Shown here: positions 40,253-49,708 of the stretch, piece after piece | Layout: each line of letters opens with the position of its first letter | Position numbering within the stretch: the first letter of the stretch is position 1 | Assembly: GCF_002998925.1 (NCBI RefSeq) | Contig: NZ_CP027228.1 | Span: forward strand, 930,001 to 994,000 | Length of the DNA stretch: 64,000 bases | From: Mogibacterium diversum | Lineage (GTDB): Bacteria; Bacillota; Clostridia; Peptostreptococcales; Anaerovoracaceae | Direction of reading: 5' to 3' | Made by a program: the position numbers and the translations under genes | The notes under the pieces: generated by a model | Told to the model about the DNA's origin: nothing | The model's input: only the letters and a program-made list of their open reading frames with translations | The model's database searches: none

Positions 40253-41881
40253 TTACATCATGCCCATTCCGCCGCCTGCAGGCATTGCAGGTGCAGCTGG
40301 CAAGTCTTCCTTAATCTCTGAAATTCCAGCCTCAGTAGTGAGAAGCATGCCTGCTACACTCGAAGCGTTCTGAAGTGCAGATCTTGTAACCTTAACTGGG
40401 TCAACGATACCAGCTTCAATCATGTCTACATACTCCTCTGTTGCTGCGTTAAATCCGACGCCCTTCTTGGACTCCTTAACCTTAGCAACGATTACGCTGC
40501 CTTCATATCCTGCGTTCTCAGCAATCTGTCTAACTGGCTCTTCTAGTGCCCTAACAACGATTCTTGCACCCGTCCTCATATCTCCGTCAAGGCTCTCAGC
40601 ATACTCAGAAACCTTGTCGATTGCAGAGATAAGCGATGTACCACCACCTGCAACGATGCCTTCCTCAACTGCAGCTCTAGTAGCATTTAGAGCGTCCTCG
40701 AGTCTAAGCTTCTTATCCTTAAGCTCTGTCTCTGTAGCAGCTCCAGCATTGATAACTGCAACTCCACCTACTAGTTTAGCAAGTCTCTCCTGCAGCTTCT
40801 CTCTATCGAAGTCAGAAGTTGAGTCCTCAATCTCTCCCTTGATCTTCTCCACTCTCTCTTCGATTTCAGACTTATCTCCAGCACCGTTTACGATTACTGT
40901 GTGATCCTTATTAACCTTAACAGTTCCAGCCTTACCGAGCATATCCACTGTAGCTTCCTTGAGCTCATATCCTAGCTCCTCGCTGATTACAGTACCGCCT
41001 GTGAGGATTGCAATATCCTCCATCATAGCCTTTCTTCTGTCGCCAAATCCAGGGGCCTTTACAGCTACTACATCGAGTGTTCCTCTCAGCTTGTTAACTA
41101 CTAGTGTTGCAAGTGCCTCACCATCTACATCATCTGCAACGATGAGCAGCTTCTTGCCTGACTTCATGATATCCTCAAGAAGCGGTACTAGGTCCTGAAT
41201 GTTGGAAATCTTCTTATCTGTAAGAAGGATGTATGGGTTATCGAGAACTGCTTCCATCTTCTCAGAATTAGCTGCCATATATGGTGATAGATATCCTCTG
41301 TCGAACTGCATACCCTCAACTACGTCTAGTGTAGTTCCGAGTGATCTCGACTCCTCAACTGTGATTACGCCATCAGTTCCAACCTTCTCCATAGCCTCGG
41401 ATATTAGCTCACCAATCTCTCTATCTCCAGCAGATACAGATGCAACCTGAGCTACACTCTCCTTATCATCTACTTTAACTGCGCTGTTCTTGAGGTACTC
41501 AACTGCAACCTCTACAGCACCGCTGATTCCCTTCTTGAGAACCATTGGATTAGCTCCAGCAGTTACGTTCTTGAATCCTTCGCGAACGATTGCCTGTGTG
41601 AGAAGTGTAGCTGTAGTAGTTCCGTCACCTGCTACATCGTTAGTCTTTGTAGCAACTTCCTTAACTAGCTGAGCTCCCATGTTCTCTACCTGGTCCTCGA
41701 GCTCGATCTCCTTAGCGATTGAAACACCGTCGTTAGTGATAAGTGGTGATCCATACGATCTCTCTATGAGAACATTTCTGCCCTTAGGTCCAAGTGTAAT
41801 CTTAACTGTATCTGCAAGCTTGTCTACGCCTGCGAGGAGCTTTCTTCTAGACTCCTCTCCATAATGTAAATCCTTTGCCAT
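40253..41881 (-). CDS. groEL: Chaperonin GroEL
   Basis: 542 residues, full length. It begins AKDLHYGEESRRKLLAGVDK and includes ITLGPKGRNVLIERSYG, the ATP-site VAGDGTTTATLL near 85 and the C-terminal GGMGMM tail. It forms the double-ring folding chamber with GroES. Second gene of the groESL operon under CIRCE control, with hairpins in the 126-base gap after groES. Confidence 0.99.
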   Translation of the reverse strand: MAKDLHYGEESRRKLLAGVDKLADTVKITLGPKGRNVLIERSYGSPLITNDGVSIAKEIELEDQVENMGAQLVKEVATKTNDVAGDGTTTATLLTQAIVREGFKNVTAGANPMVLKKGISGAVEVAVEYLKNSAVKVDDKESVAQVASVSAGDREIGELISEAMEKVGTDGVITVEESRSLGTTLDVVEGMQFDRGYLSPYMAANSEKMEAVLDNPYILLTDKKISNIQDLVPLLEDIMKSGKKLLIVADDVDGEALATLVVNKLRGTLDVVAVKAPGFGDRRKAMMEDIAILTGGTVISEELGYELKEATVDMLGKAGTVKVNKDHTVIVNGAGDKSEIEERVEKIKGEIEDSTSDFDREKLQERLAKLVGGVAVINAGAATETELKDKKLRLEDALNATRAAVEEGIVAGGGTSLISAIDKVSEYAESLDGDMRTGARIVVRALEEPVRQIAENAGYEGSVIVAKVKESKKGVGFNAATEEYVDMIEAGIVDPVKVTRSALQNASSVAGMLLTTEAGISEIKEDLPAAPAMPAGGGMGMM

Positions 41882-41978
41882 TTTAGCTTCCTCCTATATA
41901 TGCACCAATCACGGTGCGTGATTATATTTAAACTACTGACTCTACAGCCATTATGTATATCTGCCTCTCCTAGTAGCA

Positions 41979-42000
41979 CTCTCTATACTTATATAGAGGC
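41979..42000 (-). promoter_or_regulatory. Hairpin in the groES-groEL intercistronic region
   Basis: CTCTATA/TATAGAG stem with a four-base loop just after the groES stop. A second small stem (AATCACG/CGTGATT) lies near 41907-41923. They may stabilise or process the bicistronic mRNA. Confidence 0.45.
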
Positions 42001-42007
42001 TAAGCAA

Positions 42008-42286
42008 TTACTCGATAACTGCCAATATATCCCTCTGGCTCATGATGATATAATCCTCGCCACCATACTTGAGCTCTGTACCGCCGTACTTCGAGAATAT
42101 AACCTTATCTCCTACCTTTACTTCCATCTTCTCGTCCTCAGTTCCTGGACCTACTGCGAGAACCTCAGCCTCCTGTGGCTTCTCCTTGGCACTTGCCGAA
42201 AGTATCAGACCGCCTTCAGTCTTCTCAAGTGCTTCGCTACGCTTAATAACAACTCTTGCGCCTAGTGGCTTTATTCCTATACTCAT
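42008..42286 (-). CDS. groES: Co-chaperonin GroES
   Basis: 92 residues from the ATG at 42286, selected by AGGAGG at 42293-42298; the longer open frame to 42328 runs into the CIRCE element and is not translated. Typical segments: IKPLGARVVIKR, the mobile loop EKTEGGLILSASAKEKPQEA and VLAVGPG, with GDKVIFSKYGGTELKYGGEDY near the end. Lid of GroEL. First gene of the operon. Confidence 0.98.
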   Translation of the reverse strand: MSIGIKPLGARVVIKRSEALEKTEGGLILSASAKEKPQEAEVLAVGPGTEDEKMEVKVGDKVIFSKYGGTELKYGGEDYIIMSQRDILAVIE

Positions 42287-42321
42287 TTGTAACCTCCTGA
42301 TTATACGCTTTATTCGTATTG

Positions 42322-42348
42322 TTAGCACTCAATAATCAAGAGTGCTAA
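42322..42348. promoter_or_regulatory. CIRCE operator (HrcA binding site)
   Basis: TTAGCACTC-N9-GAGTGCTAA, a perfect CIRCE inverted repeat, lies between the promoter and the groES ribosome binding site. HrcA repression of groESL, and by readthrough of the regulator gene behind it, is expected. Confidence 0.98.
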
Positions 42349-42361
42349 CCTTCATAACATA

Positions 42362-42390
42362 ATTTTACTCAGCCCCTTATGCATTGTCAA
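42362..42390 (-). promoter_or_regulatory. Sigma-A promoter of groESL
   Basis: TTGACA (42385-42390) and TAAAAT (42362-42367) separated by 17 bases on the minus strand, with the CIRCE element beginning 13 bases downstream of the -10, at the expected transcription start. Confidence 0.9.
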
Positions 42391-42422
42391 CACAGCACTA
42401 TGAATTAAATGTGAAAATATCT

Positions 42423-43271
42423 TCACTGCATGCTTCTATAGTAATAGAACAGATACTGCTGTGCTATGCCGCCTAGTTCGCCGAAGTGCTCATCAGCAAA
42501 CTTCTGCATACCCTTGATATCCTTGATATCAAAGCCGTATAGATCAACCATTATCTTCTTCATCCAGATATCAATCGGAAATGCCGTAAAGTCTCTGAGC
42601 CCGAATAGAAGTATGCAGTTTGCGACTTTAGGGCCAACACCAAGATAAGATAATAGAGCCTTATGTTTCTCCTCCGTTGTTCCCGTAGGCACTCCGTGCT
42701 CAGCGAAATGCTTAGGAGCTGATACTAGGTATGCGTTTCTATATCCGAGCTTTAAGTCCGCAAGTTCTTCAAGCGTAGCTTTCGACAGCTGCTCCGGCGT
42801 AGGAAATGCATATCTCACCTCGCCCATGAATTCACCGATTTCAGTGCCGTAGTTCTTCGCAAGTGACTCAATGCATTTCTTAATCCTAGGTATGTTGTTG
42901 TTCTGCGAGACTATGAATGAGATCAGAACCTCCCAGTAGTCCTGATTAAGTATCCTGATGCCGTGACACACATCTATAGACTTCGCTAGCTTAGGCTCAC
43001 CAGCGAGAAGTGCTCTCTTCATCGCTCCATAGTCAGTATCCAAATCAAAGTAGCTATGCCAATACTCCTCACTACCGCCCGTGCACTCGATTATAAGCGA
43101 GCACGAATCGCCATCATGCTCGAGCGAAACGTGTGCCGCATGACCTCCTGCAACACCTATGTATGAACCATCCTCACATTCATTCCAGCGAAAGCACTGA
43201 CCACACTCGAACACGTGAGGTAGCTCTATATCATGTAAATTATCAAATCTAATAACCTTAATATCGTTCAT
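42423..43271 (-). CDS. ogg: 8-oxoguanine DNA glycosylase, OGG1-like
   Basis: 282 residues. The N-terminal OGG-type domain includes HVFECGQCFRWNE. The HhH-GPD core has ISFIVSQNNNIPRIKKCIE, the hairpin LGVGPKVANCILLFGL with the catalytic Lys (position equivalent to human Lys249) and FPIDIWMKKIM with the catalytic Asp. It removes oxidised guanine and nicks the abasic site. Monocistronic or first of a short unit; its 3' end overlaps the groES promoter region only loosely (stop 33 bases upstream of the -35). Confidence 0.93.
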   Translation of the reverse strand: MNDIKVIRFDNLHDIELPHVFECGQCFRWNECEDGSYIGVAGGHAAHVSLEHDGDSCSLIIECTGGSEEYWHSYFDLDTDYGAMKRALLAGEPKLAKSIDVCHGIRILNQDYWEVLISFIVSQNNNIPRIKKCIESLAKNYGTEIGEFMGEVRYAFPTPEQLSKATLEELADLKLGYRNAYLVSAPKHFAEHGVPTGTTEEKHKALLSYLGVGPKVANCILLFGLRDFTAFPIDIWMKKIMVDLYGFDIKDIKGMQKFADEHFGELGGIAQQYLFYYYRSMQ

Positions 43272-43333
43272 AACCCCTTCCTTTCATAATGGCTATTATA
43301 CATGAATTTTCGGTCATGATTTATAGGAGTTCA

Positions 43334-43370
43334 AAATAAAAAGACCGCCAGAAGGCTTCTAAAGGCGGTC
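43334..43370 (-). terminator. Terminator downstream of ridA
   Basis: Seven-base-pair stem GACCGCC/GGCGGTC (43343-43349 and 43364-43370) with an inner GAAG/CTTC pairing and TTTTTATTTT on the minus strand. It lies about 160 bases past the ridA stop, beyond degenerate repeats. Confidence 0.85.
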
Positions 43371-43464
43371 TCTTATGTTACAGCTATGCAAAATCAGTCG
43401 ATTATCATAGTTACTACTCCGAAATTAGTGCATTTTTCGCTATTGAAAATTTCAATACGGGTTT

Positions 43465-43545
43465 TCGTCACAGTGTTTTATTAACTGATTTAATATGCAG
43501 TTTTGCTTCATAGTTTTATTGATTACGAGTTTTACTTCACTGCAA
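43465..43545. repeat. Degenerate tandem repeats spanning the ridA stop codon
   Basis: On the minus strand the ridA end GTGAAGTAAAACT (stop TAA) with a following AATCAATAAAAC recurs as ATGAAGCAAAACT plus ATCAGTTAATAAAAC, and then as TGTGACGAAAACC. Units of about 30-38 bases with heavy divergence. Confidence 0.55.
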
Positions 43546-43906
43546 TAATTTCAACTTCGCAGAGTGCTCCTGCTGGAAGCGCTGTGATTGCAACGCATGA
43601 TCTAGCTGGCTTTGAAGTGAAATACTTAGCATATACTTCATTGAAATCCTTGAACTCTGACATGTCGAGGATATAACAAGTTGTCTTAACTACGTTATCG
43701 TAAGTCATGCCGTTAGCCTTGAGAATCTCGCCTACATTTTTGCAAGCCTGCTCGCACTGACTCTGCACATCCTCGCCAGCGAACTTCCCTGTCTCAGGGT
43801 CGATTCCGATTGCACCAGAAGCGTAAAGTGTATTTCCCGCCATCACTGCCTGTGAGTATGGTCCTAGAGCTGCAGGTGCAGTCTTGATATCAGTATATTC
43901 AAACAT
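43532..43906 (-). CDS. ridA: RidA family enamine/imine deaminase
   Basis: 124 residues, the usual YjgF/YER057c/UK114 length. Conserved segments: ALGPYSQAV, LYASGAIGIDPETGKF, VVKTTCYILDM, and the active-site Arg in KPARSCVAITALPAGALCEVE. It hydrolyses reactive enamines or imines made by PLP enzymes; forms a cytoplasmic trimer. Stand-alone gene. Confidence 0.95.
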   Translation of the reverse strand: MFEYTDIKTAPAALGPYSQAVMAGNTLYASGAIGIDPETGKFAGEDVQSQCEQACKNVGEILKANGMTYDNVVKTTCYILDMSEFKDFNEVYAKYFTSKPARSCVAITALPAGALCEVEIIAVK

Positions 43907-44092
43907 TTATCTACCTCCAAAATAATAATATAGAGAAATATTTATTACATTTTGATTGTAACACCGGGGCGCAACCAGTTCAAACGGTTATGGAGCTGTT
44001 GCGGCACCAATTCTGCTGATTTTCCACTGAGAAGTGTAGCTAGCGAAGCTGGAGCTATGGTGTAGAAATGATTTCCTTATCTTATATGAAAT

Positions 44093-44130
44093 GAACACCT
44101 TGAACTCTGTTAAATAAACACCTTGAACTC
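44093..44130. repeat. 23-base tandem duplication across the ylmH stop codon
   Basis: On the minus strand GAGTTCAAGGTGTTTATT followed by TAA (last codons and stop of ylmH) is followed at once by GAGTTCAAGGTGTTCATTTC. The period is 23 bases. Confidence 0.85.
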
Positions 44131-44892
44131 CGCCCAGATTCTTCCCTTCTTGGAGACCCCCGAGAGCTCAGAAAGTATCGCCTTACCTTTGCCGCGGAGC
44201 ACTATCGTATCACCTTCATTGATACGCTTATCTACCTTGGTAACTTCCTCGTGGTTTACAAAAACGATGCCTCCTTTGATGGCTCTCACCGCTTCGCTCC
44301 GCGAGACATGGAACGCCGCTGACACCACATTGTCTAGTCTTGGCGAAGAAAGTGTGTCTCTAACCGCTTTCACCCTCTGCTCGGGTACTTCCAGTTCGCC
44401 TATATCAGAGGCTGTAATCTGGAGATTTGTATGACCGGCACTGTGAAATTCGGCTAGAAGGAAATCCACAATTTCAGAATTCACAATCATGTCGGCACCA
44501 TTGTCATTTACAAGGATATCACCGATCACAGACCTATCAAGCCCAAGCGAGAGCACAGACCCGAGATAATCCCTATGCGTGAGCTTTCTGCCGCCTGGAA
44601 CCACCTTGATGTGAAGTACCGAAAGCGGTGAAATCATCTCTAGCGTTTCCTCGAGAGTATCAGCGTATCCATCTGGAACGAACATGATAATCCGTCTCTC
44701 GGCATCATCATACCCTCCGTAGAAAAAAGATTTGACATCACTTCTTCCCTTCACGATGCGCATGGCAAGCGACTGCTCGTGCATGTTAAGAAAGCCTGTC
44801 GCAGTAATGTAGCTACCACGCTCGCACTGCTCGAGCTTATCCTCTATTCTCGCTGTAATAATCTTGTCGTTATCCATTTCTTTCCTGTTCAA
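44110..44892 (-). CDS. ylmH: YlmH-like S4 RNA-binding protein
   Basis: 260 residues. The central region (YGGYDDAERRIIMFVPDGY, KLTHRDYLGSVLSLGLDRSVIGDI) is the YlmH/Sll1252 conserved part, and the C-terminal 65 residues form an S4 RNA-binding domain (RLDNVVSAAFHVSRSEAVRA, VNHEEVTKVDKRINEGDTIVL). YlmH in Bacillus acts in ribosome rescue and peptidyl-tRNA release. Here it is not beside the usual division cluster (ylmE-G, divIVA). It follows the trmO gene by about 50 bases. Confidence 0.93.
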   Translation of the reverse strand: MNRKEMDNDKIITARIEDKLEQCERGSYITATGFLNMHEQSLAMRIVKGRSDVKSFFYGGYDDAERRIIMFVPDGYADTLEETLEMISPLSVLHIKVVPGGRKLTHRDYLGSVLSLGLDRSVIGDILVNDNGADMIVNSEIVDFLLAEFHSAGHTNLQITASDIGELEVPEQRVKAVRDTLSSPRLDNVVSAAFHVSRSEAVRAIKGGIVFVNHEEVTKVDKRINEGDTIVLRGKGKAILSELSGVSKKGRIWAEFKVFI

Positions 44893-44899
44893 ATATTAT

Positions 44900-44944
44900 G
44901 CTGTTTTTTAAATCAAGCCTTACCTGATTCTGTTATCAGCCTTA
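44900..44944. repeat. Tandem repeat beginning at the trmO stop codon
   Basis: TAAGGCTGATAACAGAATC (starting with the stop TAA) is followed 22 bases on by TAAGGCTTGATTTAAAAAAC on the minus strand; about half the positions of the unit match well, clustered in the first eleven. Confidence 0.5.
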
Positions 44945-45643
44945 AAGCTCGTTCACCGCTGTGACAACCAATCTTCCGTCTCGAAACACGAACTCTATAT
45001 CGACGTTCACAAACGCCATCTTGCATGGCTTTGCAGAATCCCTATCATAGGCATCCCTTGGATCAAGCTCAAGAATCCTTATGAGTGGCGCGCGAAACTC
45101 TTCATCGACTTTTGCAAGTAGGTCATCTGGAAATTCGACATCAATCGAATTATCAATGCTCTTTGCAAACCCTTCATCTGCCTCTGTGATGATATCACTA
45201 TATGGGATATACGGCTTGATGTCGTATATCGGCGTGCCATCGAGTAGATCTGCCCCTTCGACGATGAGTCTGAGCTGACCATTATCATCTCGTATCTCGA
45301 GGAGCTTGACTGCAGATATGCCAAGTGAGTTTGGCCTATATGGCGACCTCGTAGCAAATACGCCCTTTCGTATATCCCCGCCGAGGCGAGGTGGTCTCAC
45401 GGTAGGCTTCCACGCAGGATGCTCCTCGGTCATATCTATCTTGGTGTCCGAAAATCCCCAAATTAGCCAAATGTGAGAGAACTCTTCGAGTCCTCTCACA
45501 GCGTCAGGATTATTAAATTCGTCGCCGAAGACTACCTCCGACTTAAGGCCCTGTACGAGCCTTGGCTGCCTCGGAATACCGTACTTCTGCTTGAAAGCAG
45601 ATCTCATTACAGCAACCTGGCGAATCTCATGTATGTCGTTCAT
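44942..45643 (-). CDS. trmO: TsaA/TrmO-type tRNA methyltransferase
   Basis: 233 residues. The family signature is complete: FGDEFNNPDAVRGLEEFSHI, KPTVRPPRLGGDIRKGVFA, TRSPYRPNSLGISAVKLL and GTPIYDIKPYIPYSD. TrmO N6-methylates threonylcarbamoyladenosine 37 of ANN-decoding tRNAs with SAM. Located upstream of ylmH, another translation factor, probably in one transcript. Confidence 0.92.
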   Translation of the reverse strand: MNDIHEIRQVAVMRSAFKQKYGIPRQPRLVQGLKSEVVFGDEFNNPDAVRGLEEFSHIWLIWGFSDTKIDMTEEHPAWKPTVRPPRLGGDIRKGVFATRSPYRPNSLGISAVKLLEIRDDNGQLRLIVEGADLLDGTPIYDIKPYIPYSDIITEADEGFAKSIDNSIDVEFPDDLLAKVDEEFRAPLIRILELDPRDAYDRDSAKPCKMAFVNVDIEFVFRDGRLVVTAVNEL

Positions 45644-45758
45644 TATCCTGTCCTATACCTGATTGACGTATCATCTGATTAGAAGCTTACGATTAGAAGT
45701 TCTCACTTCTGATTTGACTTTGAGCAGTTATGCGTCGTATTTTGCCTTGTGCGTAGCA

Positions 45759-46445
45759 CTATGCCCACACGAAATCCTTTGGTGAAGAACCTATCTCAAA
45801 GTGATACTTAACTATGCCAGCATCTAGCTTAGTAAATGGTCCGAAGCCAGGCTTTATCTTCACTCTATCTCCGCTTATCGCAAAGGTAAACTTCTGCTGG
45901 TTCATAGCTGTCGGTGCTAGGAGCGCCATCTCAATGCCCTTCTTGAACCACTCAGGAGTGTCCTCGAAGCTTGAAATCCTCGAAGATTTGCCATCGAAGA
46001 CATCTTCTGGCTTCTTAGACTTCCTGCTAGCTCCCGTCGTGCATCCATAGCCTAGGGTAATTACGGCAACGATCTTCTCATCGTGTCCGACATCAATCGC
46101 TTCCTTGACCTTCTTATAGGTTCCACCTACCCAGCAAGTGCTGAGCCCGTGCTGCACACAGCGGATCACTAGCTTCTCACCGTAGTATCCCGCCTTTTCA
46201 TCGAGGTCTTCACGCTTCCTACCGACTACGGCAATGTAATTTTTAACATTTGAGAATTTGCCGTATTTTGCAAGTAGACTCGAGAATGCCTTTGGCTCAT
46301 CCTGTATAAGCTGAAAATGCATATCTCCCTCGCGATTACACTGCTGAATCATGACCTTAAGATCCTCTGCTACCTTCGCATCGATAGGCCTGTCCTCGTA
46401 AGCACGCACGGAGTGTCTCACCTTTACACACTCTCTGATGTTCAT
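45759..46445 (-). CDS. Nitroreductase-family flavoprotein
   Basis: 228 residues. The N-terminal FMN-binding arginine motif is RHSVRAYEDRP near residue 10; the second half has STCWVGGTYKKVKEAIDV and VAVITLGYG, with LLAPTAMNQQKFTFAI near 180, the usual nitroreductase FMN contacts. It probably reduces quinones or nitro compounds with NAD(P)H. GGAGGGGG is just upstream of the ATG. It starts 38 bases after the carB stop, perhaps cotranscribed. Confidence 0.88.
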   Translation of the reverse strand: MNIRECVKVRHSVRAYEDRPIDAKVAEDLKVMIQQCNREGDMHFQLIQDEPKAFSSLLAKYGKFSNVKNYIAVVGRKREDLDEKAGYYGEKLVIRCVQHGLSTCWVGGTYKKVKEAIDVGHDEKIVAVITLGYGCTTGASRKSKKPEDVFDGKSSRISSFEDTPEWFKKGIEMALLAPTAMNQQKFTFAISGDRVKIKPGFGPFTKLDAGIVKYHFEIGSSPKDFVWA

Positions 46446-46483
46446 AGCCCCCTCCTCTAGTTGAATAATACCTAATTATAACA

Positions 46484-49400
46484 CTAAGCGTCGATTGTGG
46501 ACACCTTAAATGTTATATCATCAAGCGCTTTTAGAAGGACTCTCACAGTATCGAGTGAGGTGAGCGTAGTCACGTTATTTTCAGCAGCACACTTTCTGAT
46601 GCGGCTACCCATAGAATTTGCATCTACGGATCTGATGTCTCCGATGTTAATCAAGTATGTCACGTATCCCTGTCTGAACTCATCCATAACTGCATCTAGG
46701 CTGTTATCAGTGTGCTTGAAGCTTCTGGTCTTTACGCCGTTATTTTTGAGGAACTGCGCCGTACCTTCTGTCGCCTCGATATTGAACCCAAGGTCGTAGA
46801 AACCTCTGATTAGTGGCAGTGCATCCTCCTTAGATTCGTCGTTAATCGATGCAAATACCGTTCCGTAATTCTGCATTCTCATGCCCGCTGCCTGCATAGC
46901 CTTGTAAAAAGCTCGCATCATATCATCGTCATACCCGATGGCTTCGCCAGTAGATTTCATCTCAGGAGATAGTCTTATATCCATTCCTGATAGCTTTGCA
47001 AATGAGAACGCTGGCACCTTTACATACCATCTCTTCTTCTCGAGTGGCTTTAACCCCTTGAATCCCTGCTCCTCTAGGCTGATGCCGAGCATTACCTTGG
47101 ATGCTATATCAGCGAGGTTATATCCTGTTGCCTTGGATAGGAATGGAACGGTTCTCGAGGATCTAGGGTTTACCTCAATTATATATACATTTTCAGAAGC
47201 ATCGACGATGAACTGGATGTTGAATAGACCGCAAATGCCTATTCCTAGGCCCAGCTTCTCCGTATACTCTCTGATAGTCTCCTTTACCTTCTCTGAGATG
47301 GAGCATGGCGGATAGATGCTAATCGAGTCTCCAGAGTGCACACCTGTGCGCTCAACGAGCTCCATGATGCCAGGGATAAATACATCCTTGCCATCGCAGA
47401 TCGCATCCACCTCTATTTCCTTTCCGCGGATATAGTGGTCAACGAGCACTGGTTTATCTTCGTCGATCTCCACGGCTGTTCTCAGGTACTGTCTGAGCTG
47501 AGTCTCGTCCGCTACAATTCTCATCGCTCTACCACCGAGCACGAAGCTTGGTCTAACGAGCACTGGATAGCCGATCTCCTTAGCAACAGCGCAGCCCTCA
47601 TCTATATCTGTTACCGCTTTTCCTTCTGGCTTAGCGATACCGAGCTCCTGGAGCAGCTTGTCGAACTCATCTCTATCTTCGGCAGAGTTGATTGCAGCGC
47701 AGTCGGTTCCGATAATATTTACGCCTCTCTCGTCGAGTGCATTTGCAAGGTTTACAGCGGTCTGCCCTCCGAGTGAAACAATTACTCCATCCGGTTTCTC
47801 TAGTCTAAGGATGTTCATTACATCCTCGATGCAGAGTGGCTCGAAGTATAGCTTATCTGCCGTAGTATAATCTGTAGAAACTGTCTCAGGGTTATTATTT
47901 ATGATTATAGCTTCGCAGCCTTGACTACGGAGAGTTCTCACCGCCTGAACAGTCGAATAATCGAACTCAACGCCCTGTCCTATTCTAATTGGCCCTGAAC
48001 CGAGAACTACAACCTTTCTCCTTCCAGAATCCCTAGTCTTCTTGGTCTCACTTCCGTCAAATGTCGAATAGAAGTATGGCACGTATGCATCCTTAGACCC
48101 TGCGCACGAGTCTATCATCTTGTACTCTGGAAAGAGGGAAACTGCCTCACGAAGCTTCCACACCTCCTGCTCAGTTGTGCCCCAGAGCCTTGCAATCTCT
48201 ACATCCGAGAAGCCATGTTGCTTTGCTATCCTCAGTCTTGCGACATCGTTTTTGTTAGCCTTTAGGTCGTTCTCTATGGAGATGATATTCTCAAACATCT
48301 CTATGAAATACTCATTTATTGCCGTCAGTTCACATATCTCCGCCTTGCTCACTCCTCTTCTCAGAAGCTCTGCTATGGCGAATATTCTATCGTCACGACC
48401 CTCAGTTATATACTCCTTCATCTCGTCAGTTTCCCAAGTATCGAACTTCTCCATGTATATGTGGGAAACACCTATTTCAAGGGAGCGAACGGCTTTAAGA
48501 ATGCTCTCTTCGAGATTCATACCGATGCTCATAACTTCTCCAGTGGCTTTCATCTGCGTTCCTAGCTTGTTATCTGCATCTGCAAACTTATCGAACGGGA
48601 ACCTAGACACCTTGCTCACAACATAGTCAACGGCAGGCTCTACCGAAGCGGGCTGGTCTATAATCTCGATTTCATCCAGTGTCATGCCCACTGCAATCTT
48701 GGCTGTGATTCTTGCGATTGGGTATCCGCTTGCCTTGGACGCAAGTGCGGATGAACGAGAAACCCTTGGGTTTACCTCGATTAAGTAGTATTCAGACGAA
48801 TTTGGATTTAGCGCAAACTGCACGTTGCAGCCACCTTCTATCTGAAGTGCACGGATGATCTTAAGCGCACTATTCTTAAGCATCTCGTTGTCTTCTTTGC
48901 TTACAGTCTGGGTTGGGCAGATTACTATCGAGTCGCCTGTGTGTACTCCAACTGGGTCGAGGTTTTCCATATCGCAGACTGCGATTGCTTTATCAGTGCC
49001 ATCTCTCATTACCTCGTACTCTATCTCCTTGAAGCCTTTGATGCTCTTCTCGATTAGTACCTGATGAGTTGGTGAGATGGATAGCGCACGCTTTATAAGC
49101 TCTTTAAATTCCTCTTCGTCATATGCAAATCCACCGCCCGTACCACCGAGTGTGAACGCTGGACGGAGAACTACAGGGAAGCCGATTTCCTTTGCGATTT
49201 CAAGTCCGTGCTCTTCGCTATTTGCAATGTCCGACTGGATTACCGGCTCGCCTAGATCTTCGCAAAGCTCCTTGAAAAGTTCTCTATCCTCAGCACGCTC
49301 GATGCTGCTACTCCTAGTTCCGAGAAGCTCTACACGGCACTCCTTGAGTACGCCCTTCTTCTCGAGCTGCATAGCAAGATTTAAACCTGTCTGTCCGCCG

Positions 49401-49669
49401 ATACCTGGAAGAATTGCATCGGGCCTCTCATATCTGATTATCCTAGCCAGATACTCGAGAGTGAGTGGCTCCATATACACCTTGTCTGCCATAGATGTGT
49501 CCGTCATGATGGTTGCTGGATTGGAGTTACAGAGCACTACCTCATATCCCTCTTCCCTTAGAGCAATACATGCCTGTGTGCCCGCGTAGTCGAACTCTGC
49601 CGCCTGACCGATTACGATAGGTCCTGAACCGATAACTAGAATCTTCTTGATGTCACTTCTTTTTGCCAT
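46484..49669 (-). CDS. carB: Carbamoyl phosphate synthase large subunit
   Basis: 1,061 residues from the ATG at 49669 (GGTGG five bases upstream; the open frame starts at a GTG at 49693). Two homologous ATP-grasp halves (VIGSGPIVIGQAAEFDYAGTQ and VLGSGPIRIGQGVEFDYSTVQ), with GVHTGDSIVICPTQT and GVHSGDSISIYPPCS as paired substrate loops, and a C-terminal allosteric MGS-like domain (about 930-1061). It makes carbamoyl phosphate for arginine and pyrimidines. carA is not adjacent in the window. The leader carries a peptide ORF and terminator, so attenuation is likely. Confidence 0.97.
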   Translation of the reverse strand: MAKRSDIKKILVIGSGPIVIGQAAEFDYAGTQACIALREEGYEVVLCNSNPATIMTDTSMADKVYMEPLTLEYLARIIRYERPDAILPGIGGQTGLNLAMQLEKKGVLKECRVELLGTRSSSIERAEDRELFKELCEDLGEPVIQSDIANSEEHGLEIAKEIGFPVVLRPAFTLGGTGGGFAYDEEEFKELIKRALSISPTHQVLIEKSIKGFKEIEYEVMRDGTDKAIAVCDMENLDPVGVHTGDSIVICPTQTVSKEDNEMLKNSALKIIRALQIEGGCNVQFALNPNSSEYYLIEVNPRVSRSSALASKASGYPIARITAKIAVGMTLDEIEIIDQPASVEPAVDYVVSKVSRFPFDKFADADNKLGTQMKATGEVMSIGMNLEESILKAVRSLEIGVSHIYMEKFDTWETDEMKEYITEGRDDRIFAIAELLRRGVSKAEICELTAINEYFIEMFENIISIENDLKANKNDVARLRIAKQHGFSDVEIARLWGTTEQEVWKLREAVSLFPEYKMIDSCAGSKDAYVPYFYSTFDGSETKKTRDSGRRKVVVLGSGPIRIGQGVEFDYSTVQAVRTLRSQGCEAIIINNNPETVSTDYTTADKLYFEPLCIEDVMNILRLEKPDGVIVSLGGQTAVNLANALDERGVNIIGTDCAAINSAEDRDEFDKLLQELGIAKPEGKAVTDIDEGCAVAKEIGYPVLVRPSFVLGGRAMRIVADETQLRQYLRTAVEIDEDKPVLVDHYIRGKEIEVDAICDGKDVFIPGIMELVERTGVHSGDSISIYPPCSISEKVKETIREYTEKLGLGIGICGLFNIQFIVDASENVYIIEVNPRSSRTVPFLSKATGYNLADIASKVMLGISLEEQGFKGLKPLEKKRWYVKVPAFSFAKLSGMDIRLSPEMKSTGEAIGYDDDMMRAFYKAMQAAGMRMQNYGTVFASINDESKEDALPLIRGFYDLGFNIEATEGTAQFLKNNGVKTRSFKHTDNSLDAVMDEFRQGYVTYLINIGDIRSVDANSMGSRIRKCAAENNVTTLTSLDTVRVLLKALDDITFKVSTIDA

Positions 49670-49708
49670 TTTTTCCACCTTTCCTGTTTCCACATCTACA
49701 TTAATTTT

